Of a stretch of DNA of 21,064 nt, positions 14,978-21,064 are shown in pieces. Every line of letters begins with the position of its first letter. Positions within the stretch are counted from its first letter, which is position 1. The notes under the pieces were generated by a model. The model made no database searches. It was not told the origin of the DNA and was given only the letters and a program-made list of their open reading frames with translations. Origin of the DNA: a virus. The position numbers and the translations under genes are program-made. The stretch lies in the IMG/VR virus record IMGVR_UViG_3300025141_000949, positions 1 through 21,064 of that record. One strand, written 5' to 3'.

Positions 14978-15011
14978 CCATTATGCATGCACCGGGCTTA
15001 CCATTATATAT
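14978..15011 (-). promoter_or_regulatory. Candidate promoter region with two AT-ATAATGG boxes for the small virion protein gene
   Basis: The minus strand has ATATATAATGG (15001-15011) and ATGCATAATGG (14978-14988), 23 bases apart. The first contains an exact TATAAT (15003-15008). Both lie between the capsid terminator and this gene, which needs a promoter of its own. No convincing -35 is seen at the usual spacing. These could be two late promoters or a duplicated site. Confidence 0.4.
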
Positions 15012-15062
15012 GAGTCTTGCTATCTATTTTGGCTACTTTCAAAAATAAAAGCAAAATAAAAA

Positions 15063-15084
15063 GGGCGGCCCCGAAGAGCCGCCC
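15063..15084 (-). terminator. UUCG-tetraloop intrinsic terminator after the major capsid gene
   Basis: In the mRNA GGGCGGCUC and GGGCCGCCC form nine pairs (one U-G) around a cUUCGg tetraloop, followed by a T-rich stretch (TTTTTATTTTGC). The hairpin starts 26 bases after the capsid stop codon. This is a textbook strong intrinsic terminator and marks the end of a capsid transcript. Confidence 0.93.
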
Positions 15085-15110
15085 AGTTTATATCATAACC
15101 TCTTGTTATC

Positions 15111-17027
15111 TTAGATAACGTCGAGATCCATTACTGTGACTGTACCGTAGAAGTCAGCACGAACCATCTTCTTACCATACCGGGTCATCACTCCCTTACG
15201 GGGTGTGAAGTCTTCCGGCTGGAAGATAGTAGGTGTAACGATCAACGGAACGTAAGGTGCGTAAACGTACCCTGTCTCTAGATAGCTTCCGCCCTTGTAT
15301 CCGACGAGGACCTTGTTCCTTGGGAAGTAAGGATCCTTGTAGACCGTGAAACGGTTGCTTAGAGAACCAACTGCGGCTGCACCCATTGAGAATGGAACAC
15401 CAACCTGACCCTGTCCATCAAGACTGTAATTAGGCTTGTAGAGGACTGAGGCCTCAAAGATGGTACAGACATCCGGAGAAGTTACGATGAAGTTCGCAGA
15501 ACCTCGTAGTGTCTTCCTGTGGATCTCATTTGCAACATCGATGATTGTCTCTGTAAGAGTCTCATACCACTCGCGAACTGTACCTGTGAAGGTAGGACCG
15601 GTTGAAAGTGTGTTAGCAAGATTCTGGGTAGTACCAGTCTTCTTGTTAACGAACTTACCAGGCAACCTTGACCAGTAGTAGTTAGCACCGTTTGCCTCAC
15701 TGAGCAGATCGTTGAGAATCTCACGATCAATCTCAAGTGCAACTTGCTCGGAGAGGATCTGTGTTAGCTCTACCTCAGCGTCAAGGCTGTGGTATGCGTT
15801 GAGATCCTGAGCGAGCTCGGGTGACCAGCGAGCACGGAGCTTACGGGTAACCGCTGTTACAGCGATTGACTCAATCTTAATGTCAATCTCAGGGATTGCG
15901 GGTGAAGGTGCGGATGTACTAAAGTTAGACTCGAATGATGGAATCGTCAATGTTGAGCCATCACCATCTGCTTGCAGAGTGGAATTAAGTACCATCGAGC
16001 AAGTAAGATCTGTAGTCGAGTTGTTGTACGTCCTTGAACCAGAAACAACCATCAGTAGAACAGAATTCGCATCTGTTCTTCCAACCATCGAATCTGCTGT
16101 GAAATTTCCACCTACATATTTTCCAAGCTGGTTGAGCCTTCTAATGTTTAGAATGTTCTTTCCACCCTGAATTGTATCAGGAATTGCACCATATCCGATC
16201 GCGCCCTTACCGTCACCTAAGGTCGCACCAGAATAAAGTGCAATTTCCTTATGCGCTGTTAGGTCAACACCTGCTCCAAACGAATCCAGATCAACAAAGA
16301 GGAATGAGAACCTTCCGTCGTTGTCTCTCGCCGGGTCACCCTCAATTAGAGAAGTTACCTGCGGATCGAACTGTAGAAGCTTACCATCTGTTCCCGTTGC
16401 CATAGCTAGTGTTGAAACACTAATGCTAGATCCTGCGCCCCATGCACCTGATGCGACAATTCTGTGTGCCGGAATTTCAGAACTAGAGTGAACTCTAGAA
16501 TAGCCCGTGCCCACAAGGTCATACTGACCTCCTGCGCCTGTAGAGCCTGATCTTACACCTTTTCCAGGTGGGTTGTTGTAAATTGATGCGCCTTTCTGGT
16601 ATGTCTGAGCATTCATTCCATCAGTGGAAAGATCCATGGGTGCATCACCACCAACACCTGATCCGTATGTATAATCAAGGTAGAAGAGCAGTCCAGAAGG
16701 AAGGCTCATCGGCTGAATTGAAACTAACTCGTTTGCAACGAGTCCACCAAAGACACGTCGGACGATTGGGAATGCGATATTTGTGAATCCACGAATATCA
16801 CCGGATCCTGTTCCGGATCCTGCGCCTGTTGAAAGTGAATTAGCCTCTCTCAGAAGCTGCGCAGCTTGGTTCTCAAGCATAACAGACATCGATTCACGAT
16901 GCTGTTCCCCGAGACCACGTAGCAGTCCTGTTCTTGACCATTTCTCAATCAGACGCTTATTTTGCTCACCCATGTGACGGGATCTAATACCCTCAGTGAG
17001 CTGATTTAGCGTAAATGATTTTGCCAT
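15111..17027 (-). CDS. Major capsid protein, gp23-like
   Basis: A 638-residue major head subunit of the T4 gp23 type (HK97 fold). After an N-terminal helical region, the segment IAFPIVRRVFGGLVANELVS followed by IQPMSLPSGLLFYLDYTYGS (roughly residues 84-123) is the gp23 signature. Later regions include VTRKLRARWSPELAQDLNAY (the RKLKARYTxELAQDLxA motif) and FIVTSPDVCTIFEAS. The sequence LRE-A at residues 59-62 fits the T4 prohead-protease rule (hydrophobic-x-Glu before a small residue) and lies close to where T4 gp23 is cut (after residue 65). It is longer than T4 gp23 (521), with extra residues in the middle. ATG 17027 follows AAAGGAG. The stop codon TAA lies in the loop of a 6-base hairpin (15105-15119). 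Confidence 0.95.
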   Translation of the reverse strand: MAKSFTLNQLTEGIRSRHMGEQNKRLIEKWSRTGLLRGLGEQHRESMSVMLENQAAQLLREANSLSTGAGSGTGSGDIRGFTNIAFPIVRRVFGGLVANELVSIQPMSLPSGLLFYLDYTYGSGVGGDAPMDLSTDGMNAQTYQKGASIYNNPPGKGVRSGSTGAGGQYDLVGTGYSRVHSSSEIPAHRIVASGAWGAGSSISVSTLAMATGTDGKLLQFDPQVTSLIEGDPARDNDGRFSFLFVDLDSFGAGVDLTAHKEIALYSGATLGDGKGAIGYGAIPDTIQGGKNILNIRRLNQLGKYVGGNFTADSMVGRTDANSVLLMVVSGSRTYNNSTTDLTCSMVLNSTLQADGDGSTLTIPSFESNFSTSAPSPAIPEIDIKIESIAVTAVTRKLRARWSPELAQDLNAYHSLDAEVELTQILSEQVALEIDREILNDLLSEANGANYYWSRLPGKFVNKKTGTTQNLANTLSTGPTFTGTVREWYETLTETIIDVANEIHRKTLRGSANFIVTSPDVCTIFEASVLYKPNYSLDGQGQVGVPFSMGAAAVGSLSNRFTVYKDPYFPRNKVLVGYKGGSYLETGYVYAPYVPLIVTPTIFQPEDFTPRKGVMTRYGKKMVRADFYGTVTVMDLDVI

Positions 17028-17063
17028 TATAATTTCTCCTTTAAGCAGTTATTCATTTTGTTT

Positions 17064-18530
17064 TTAATTATCGTTTTGAATTCCAGCTAGAGTAGCCCAG
17101 CGATCAACTTCAGCGACCTGTTCATTTCTTGGAGACGATGCCCCTACAGTTCGTGAAGATGAGCCTAGTGTCCTACGCAATGCTGACTCAGAAAGTCTTC
17201 CTTTCCTTGGCTTAGCAAGTGATTCGGTTAGACTTTGGTACAATAACTTAGCCTCTCTTAAACTAGTAGCACCGTCGAGGGCCTCGATAATAGAACGCCT
17301 CTGGGATGCTCCCATGTCCTTGTTTTGCAAAAGCTTGTTAACATAGAGAAGCTTTGCATTAAACAGATTCATTTCTGTCAACTGCTCACGGAGTGAATCA
17401 ACTGCACCCACGTATTCATTGAGCCTTTTCTTGAGAGATCGATTTTTTCGTCTCTCATTTGTATAAGCTTCAGAAAGAACGTTTACCTTGACCTGTAATG
17501 GGTCTTTGGTTCTCTTTCCTCCGCCAAAATCGTCGCCTTTGCTACCGCCAGTTCCTCCATAAGAGCCTTTGACGCCAGCATTGCCATGGCCTTTTCCACC
17601 CCAGTGGTGTGCCATATCATTCTTAATTCCCTTGATTTTTGATAGATCCTTAGCTGCCTCAGAGAGACGACCTAGCTCGCTTCTAAGCATGTTAACGTCT
17701 ACCTCAAATAACTCATCGAGGTCGGGTAGCTCTTCACCTTCCGGCTCTTCAAGGTCTTCACCTTCTTCACCTTCCGGCTCTTCAAGGTCTTCCTCATCCT
17801 CTAGATCTACCTCTTCCCCTTCCTCGTCTTCCTCACCAAACTCAATGGCAAGCTGTGAAAGATCAAGCTGGTCTCTCAGCTCATCGGGCAACCCTTTTAA
17901 GATTAAATCCAACTCATCAAGCTGGCCTGCGACGCCTTCCGCTTCAGGGGGCTCTTCTGGGGGTATTTCTTCTTCACTTAGATCAAGACTTTCCATAAGT
18001 GCATCGAGATCGACTTCGTAAAGTGTATCCTGTGACATATTGATGTTCTCCTCAACGTCATTAAAGCTAAAGCTTTCTTGCATAACTATATCGCTAGTAG
18101 ATAAACTATCTGTATTGAGCCTTAATTTATCAACAACGCTAAGAAGTTTTTTCTTCTCTTCGCTGTCCATGGTATCTAATGCCTCTTGCATAGCCCCTAG
18201 AGCAAGACTTCTGCTCTTTAGCTTTCTAAGAGGTTCGCTCATGTCATCTGAATCACCGAACAGCTCCATAAGAGTTGATAATGCATCTTCTGTAAGTATT
18301 ACATCATCTTCTGATTGTGTTCCTGAATGCTCAGATAGCATATCATTAACTGTACTTTCTAAAACGTCTGAGTCGTCTCCGCTTGAGGTGTCTCCTACAA
18401 GCTGAGCTTCTATAAACTGTCTTATTTTTGGTGTCACAGCCTCAACAATTGCGTTCTTTGCATTTTTTTCTGCAACTTCTCTGAGTTGCTTTGCTTCAGC
18501 TATTGCTTCTTCATAAAGATTACTGGCCAT
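17064..18530 (-). CDS. Prohead core / scaffolding protein, gp22-like
   Basis: A 488-residue, strongly acidic protein encoded 36 bases upstream of the major capsid gene, as gp22 is in T4. Residues 1-45 are a charged helix, 50-180 a helical acidic region, and 186-276 an almost continuous Glu/Asp-rich stretch with the 11-residue repeat EEPEGEEGEDL. Residues 311-338 form a Gly-rich linker. From about 345 to 445 a basic helical coiled-coil region reads RSLKKRLNEYVGAVDSL, then LFNAKLLYVNKLLQNKDMG and SLREAKLLYQSL, which I have seen in head core proteins of large T4-like phages. Such cores assemble inside the prohead and are degraded by the prohead protease. No Ser/His protease motif is evident, so it is not gp21. 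Start ATG 18530 with a GAGG site. Confidence 0.78.
   Translation of the reverse strand: MASNLYEEAIAEAKQLREVAEKNAKNAIVEAVTPKIRQFIEAQLVGDTSSGDDSDVLESTVNDMLSEHSGTQSEDDVILTEDALSTLMELFGDSDDMSEPLRKLKSRSLALGAMQEALDTMDSEEKKKLLSVVDKLRLNTDSLSTSDIVMQESFSFNDVEENINMSQDTLYEVDLDALMESLDLSEEEIPPEEPPEAEGVAGQLDELDLILKGLPDELRDQLDLSQLAIEFGEEDEEGEEVDLEDEEDLEEPEGEEGEDLEEPEGEELPDLDELFEVDVNMLRSELGRLSEAAKDLSKIKGIKNDMAHHWGGKGHGNAGVKGSYGGTGGSKGDDFGGGKRTKDPLQVKVNVLSEAYTNERRKNRSLKKRLNEYVGAVDSLREQLTEMNLFNAKLLYVNKLLQNKDMGASQRRSIIEALDGATSLREAKLLYQSLTESLAKPRKGRLSESALRRTLGSSSRTVGASSPRNEQVAEVDRWATLAGIQNDN
17731..17792. repeat. Tandem 33-base repeat inside the scaffold gene
   Basis: Two 29-base segments are identical at 17731-17759 and 17764-17792 (period 33 bases). 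They encode the repeated acidic 11-residue unit EEPEGEEGEDL. The nucleotide identity, not only the protein identity, suggests recent slippage or duplication. Confidence 0.85.
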
Positions 18531-18598
18531 TATTGCCTCACTACTACAAGATTTAAATATGGCAGCCGTTGTTAAACTGCACTTTTAATTCATCAAAT

Positions 18599-19225
18599 TT
18601 ATCTGCGTGACTTATCAGCAGAAACTCTAGCTCTGTTAAGAGATCTCTTATCGGTATCAAAAATATCTTCTAGGCTATAAGATCTAATTCCGTCATCTCG
18701 TGTCAACGGAGCTCTAGACGTGCCGTATTGTGTTCCAGTTAGACGAGGAGGTCCTGTTCTATACGCAAATGACATAGATGACCCACCAACTGCTGGTCCA
18801 GAAAATTTCTTATATAATTTTCTAAATGGAATTGGAACCATAGTGCCATAGACACCATCTCTCTTTACAAGCGGAGGTATCGAATCCTCACTTAGTGTCG
18901 CAAGATCAAGACGCTGCCCAGTAGTTGTAGACTGCACATCAACTCTCTTATATCCTATTGCAGGATCATGTGCCATGTATGATTGACCTGTCTTTTTAAG
19001 AAATTTTCTTATGTTGTCAGTATCTTTTCCAAAGTCGTATATGAATGACTCCTCTTCCTCTTCCTCGTCATCATCTTCTGGAGACCTAAGATAGTCTTTA
19101 TAGGGATACGTCGATCCCATTTGCCAGTCCTTTCCGAGGCCCTTTGGCTTTATCGTGCCTACTGAGGTGCCTACACGGGCATCGAATCCGAAGGGTCCAG
19201 CTGCACCGTGTTCTTTGATTGTCAT
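18599..19225 (-). CDS. Hypothetical protein, probable virion component
   Basis: A 208-residue protein I do not recognise. It has a Gly-rich start (MTIKEHGAAGPFGFDARVG), an acidic run DDDEEEEEES at residues 51-60, then the basic and aromatic region FRKLYKKFSGPAVGGSSMSF, and a basic C-terminus (RSLNRARVSADKSRR). No signal peptide, membrane segment or catalytic motif is visible. ATG 19225 has only a weak ribosome site and lies 17 bases after the stop of the upstream gene. Its place in the head cluster, two genes before the major capsid gene, suggests a head or head-maturation role. It occupies the place where T4-type phages encode prohead protease (gp21), but I see no protease signature. Confidence 0.6.
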   Translation of the reverse strand: MTIKEHGAAGPFGFDARVGTSVGTIKPKGLGKDWQMGSTYPYKDYLRSPEDDDEEEEEESFIYDFGKDTDNIRKFLKKTGQSYMAHDPAIGYKRVDVQSTTTGQRLDLATLSEDSIPPLVKRDGVYGTMVPIPFRKLYKKFSGPAVGGSSMSFAYRTGPPRLTGTQYGTSRAPLTRDDGIRSYSLEDIFDTDKRSLNRARVSADKSRR

Positions 19226-19242
19226 TCTAAGACTGCTGTCTG

Positions 19243-19806
19243 CTAGCTTGCGCCAGCACCTGAGGATCCATCTCCTAGATCTCCCATCACACCCTCTATT
19301 GTCTGCAATCCTATATTTGCAGATGAGGCTAGTGGGCTGGCAGTTCCGCCGGCTCCAGAGCCGTATGAGGTCTGTTCCTTGGGGAGGTCTACTGCCAGGA
19401 GCCCACCGACACCAGCAGTTAGATCAGGCACGTATGCAGTTGCAGGAGCTCCAGCGCCAGCATTGAATGCTACAGCGTCTGTGGTCTCGGTGCCTGTTGC
19501 GACGTCATTGTCTCCTAGATAGTCAAGTGACTGAGTTGAATCAAACATGTATCCGCCGTCATTAACATAGCCCACATTTCCACCATCAGGAAGACCCACC
19601 TCGCCTAGAGCTGTTGCTGCAGGGCCTCCGTGAAGGGAAGCATCGCCGCATGCAAGGACAATAGCAGGTGTGTAAAGCCCTGCATGTATCGGTGATCCAG
19701 GAAACATCCTTGTCAGAGCTTCGTCATTTCTGTGACCCGCTGTGCCAGCAGTTGCTGCTGTGATGGGTGTGCCGTCAGGAACTGTTGTAGCAAATTTACC
19801 AGCCAT
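19243..19806 (-). CDS. Hypothetical Gly/Ala-rich virion protein
   Basis: A 187-residue protein with a low-complexity Gly, Ala, Thr and Asp-rich composition, unlike the neighbours. Segments such as GHRNDEALTRMFPGSPIHAG and GLQTIEGVMGDLGDGSSGAGA are the least repetitive. It has one Cys and no charged clusters. No family was recognised. ATG 19806 is preceded by AAGGAG, which overlaps the 3' end of the upstream gene (the stop codon lies two bases before the start), so the genes are coupled. It is probably a structural protein or a fiber-like component. Confidence 0.6.
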   Translation of the reverse strand: MAGKFATTVPDGTPITAATAGTAGHRNDEALTRMFPGSPIHAGLYTPAIVLACGDASLHGGPAATALGEVGLPDGGNVGYVNDGGYMFDSTQSLDYLGDNDVATGTETTDAVAFNAGAGAPATAYVPDLTAGVGGLLAVDLPKEQTSYGSGAGGTASPLASSANIGLQTIEGVMGDLGDGSSGAGAS

Positions 19807-19807
19807 G

Positions 19808-20053
19808 CTATAACTCCTTTATTACTTTATTTTTAAGTTGTCGTCTTACGCTTGAGAGAACTCGTGATGCCCTCTTGAGCTTTGCCTCTTTTATCTTTAG
19901 AGCCTTTATATAGTCGATGTGATTTGCAAGAGTTCCTGCAAAATCCTTTGCCTGGACCTCTTTTGCCTTTTCTGAATCAGTGAGAAGCTTATCCTTCTCT
20001 TCAAGAACTAGCTGCTTCAATAGCTCTGGTGTTAGCTTTCTTACTTTAGACAC
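19808..20053 (-). CDS. Small basic helical protein of unknown function
   Basis: An 81-residue protein if it starts at GTG 20053, which has AAGGAG six bases upstream. An ATG at 20083 in the same frame would add ten residues but has no Shine-Dalgarno. It reads MSKVRKLTPELLKQLVLEEK and continues as a charged helix to the C-terminus KNKVIKEL. The Lys/Glu pattern suggests coiled coils. No family recognised; it could be a head assembly or internal protein. The motif KLTPELLKQLVLEEKDKLL resembles the leader helix of the next-upstream gene product (KLRKSQLKEIVKECLVEIL). Confidence 0.6.
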   Translation of the reverse strand: MSKVRKLTPELLKQLVLEEKDKLLTDSEKAKEVQAKDFAGTLANHIDYIKALKIKEAKLKRASRVLSSVRRQLKNKVIKEL

Positions 20054-20108
20054 ATCAAACTCCTTATCTGTACAAACATACATATTATGTTGAATAAAAA
20101 TTTATCAA

Positions 20109-20588
20109 TTATTTTGACGAATTTTTGCCATCTTGGAAGGCGAGTGCTGCCCAGTTTGATGATGATTCTCCAAACATTTGCATAGGATCACTATTTAGCA
20201 TAGCTACTGATGCGGCGTCTCCGTTGGCTGAAATTGATCCGGCTGCATTTTGTCCAGTTGACTCGCCTAACTGAGATTGAAGAGTTGTCCTGGCTGTATC
20301 CTCAAATATAGACTGCATGATCGGATCTGATGTCAAAGACTCAGCAGTTGATGATACTGCTGCATCAAAGTTTCTATTCTCTGTCGGTGCTTTATTTACT
20401 TCAACGTGATCCCACACAGATCTTCTTGCATGAGATTCATTCACGACTCTAGAATTATCAACTTCTCTCGTACGAGCTGTAAGTGCACTCTGCATCTCAT
20501 GATTTGAGCTTCCAATCCCTTCTGAAAGAATCTCAACTAGGCACTCTTTTACGATTTCCTTTAACTGCGACTTCCTTAGCTTGGCCAT
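20109..20588 (-). CDS. Hypothetical internal head protein with possible cleavable N-terminal helix
   Basis: A 159-residue protein. Residues 1-23 form a basic amphipathic helix, KLRKSQLKEIVKECLVEIL, followed by LSE-G, which fits the T4-type prohead protease rule (Leu-x-Glu before Gly). The rest is polar, Ser/Ala/Asn-rich and low in hydrophobics. Similar KxxLRxIIKE-type helices occur at the ends of many marine phage proteins, as I recall. This arrangement matches T4 internal proteins, whose short N-terminal targeting peptide directs them into the prohead core and is then removed. ATG 20588 overlaps the upstream stop codon (TAATG), so translation is coupled. The assignment is an inference. Confidence 0.6.
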   Translation of the reverse strand: MAKLRKSQLKEIVKECLVEILSEGIGSSNHEMQSALTARTREVDNSRVVNESHARRSVWDHVEVNKAPTENRNFDAAVSSTAESLTSDPIMQSIFEDTARTTLQSQLGESTGQNAAGSISANGDAASVAMLNSDPMQMFGESSSNWAALAFQDGKNSSK

Positions 20589-21061
20589 TATCCGACTCCC
20601 TTGAACCTTGGCTGTGCCTTATTTAATATTGTGCCGTCTGATGCTGTAAGGTATGTTGACCCAGTTAGAACAGGGAACTCTCCTGCGTCTACGGTTGATA
20701 AACCTGCAAGAACAGATACTTTATCAATTGCGCCTGTTTCAGATCTAATAAATAGATCTTTGCATCTTAGCTCTAGTCTAGGTGTCTGATTATAGAATTC
20801 ACTATCACCTGTAGTTACACCCTGTAAAAGAAAGTAGTTGCGTGTCTCTGCGGCGTCGATTCCGTTTTCTGTAAATCCTATTCTAAGCTGCTTGTCAGCG
20901 CTGTCTTGCATTGACACAGTAATCCACCGTGTGGCTGAAGGAAAGCTAATCTTTATAGGTGTAGTCCCCACTTCAAGAGAAGAAGTAACATAAGGCGTTC
21001 CTGACACCTGGTATGCCGGCACAAAGTTTGGACCGTTTGTTTTAGGCCAGTGTGAGCTCAT
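20588..21061 (-). CDS. Hypothetical virion protein, beta-rich
   Basis: A 157-residue protein starting at ATG 21061, three bases from the window edge, so the ribosome site cannot be seen. Alternating hydrophobic strands (TPIKISFPSATRWITVSMQD, RLELRCKDLFIRS, IDKVSVLAGLSTV) suggest a compact beta-sandwich, as in head decoration or neck-fibre proteins. No catalytic motif, signal peptide or membrane segment. I recognise no named family. The gene ends at 20588 with TAA overlapping the next start. Confidence 0.55.
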   Translation of the reverse strand: MSSHWPKTNGPNFVPAYQVSGTPYVTSSLEVGTTPIKISFPSATRWITVSMQDSADKQLRIGFTENGIDAAETRNYFLLQGVTTGDSEFYNQTPRLELRCKDLFIRSETGAIDKVSVLAGLSTVDAGEFPVLTGSTYLTASDGTILNKAQPRFKGVG

Positions 21062-21064
21062 TCT

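Noticed and set aside
20054-20083. ATG 20083 as the start of the small helical protein.
   Set aside because: No Shine-Dalgarno before it, whereas GTG 20053 has AAGGAG at ideal spacing. The longer form cannot be excluded.
45-20789. Many plus-strand open frames of 60-174 codons across the window.
   Set aside because: They lie opposite well-supported minus-strand genes, are Ser/Leu-rich as expected from reverse complement reading, and lack consistent ribosome sites. I treat all as shadows.
1-21064. CRISPR arrays, tRNAs, insertion sequences, integrase or attachment sites, and diversity-generating repeats.
   Set aside because: I looked for regular repeats, cloverleaf-like segments, transposase motifs and terminal repeats, and found none.

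Overview
This window looks like part of the virion-structure region of a large contractile-tailed phage (myovirus, Caudoviricetes) with T4-like architecture. No host-type genes, tRNAs, insertion sequences or CRISPR arrays were seen. All supported genes lie on the minus strand, so transcription runs from high to low coordinates. They are tightly packed (gaps mostly 0-160 bases), with Shine-Dalgarno sites mostly of the AGGAG type. The DNA is moderately AT-rich. Gene content and large protein sizes recall large marine T4-like phages, but the host cannot be named from this sequence.

Layout in transcription order. (1) 21061-18599: five small or medium genes of uncertain role, probably head or internal virion proteins. 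One (20109-20588) starts with a basic helix that ends in a possible prohead-protease site. (2) 18530-15111: an acidic prohead-core/scaffold-like protein (gp22-like), then the major capsid protein (gp23-like), closed by a strong UUCG-tetraloop terminator. (3) 14917-14402: a small virion or capsid-decoration-like protein on its own transcription unit, between two terminators. (4) 14257-12941: an FtsZ/tubulin-family GTPase, an unexpected gene inside a structural cluster. (5) 12816-9740: neck and tail-completion proteins gp13-, gp14- and gp15-like. (6) 9680-2834: two tandem, very large, paralogous tail sheath proteins, then one tail tube protein. (7) 2701-1: a gp26/gp51-like baseplate or tail-assembly protein, a small overlapping ORF with no usable start of its own that probably needs a frameshift, and the N-terminal 538 residues of a tail tape-measure protein running off the left edge.

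Together these genes would build the prohead (core plus shell), the neck, and the contractile tail (sheath, tube, length control). Portal, terminase, prohead protease and most of the baseplate are not in the window. In T4 the terminase genes sit between gp15 and the sheath gene; here gp15-like is followed directly by sheath.

The main points of interest are the FtsZ/tubulin-like GTPase placed between capsid and neck genes, the apparent +1 (or -2) recoding event at a T7 run between the tail tube and tape-measure genes, two 10-base inverted repeats that would each cover the ribosome binding site of a successive tail-assembly gene, and the duplicated giant sheath.
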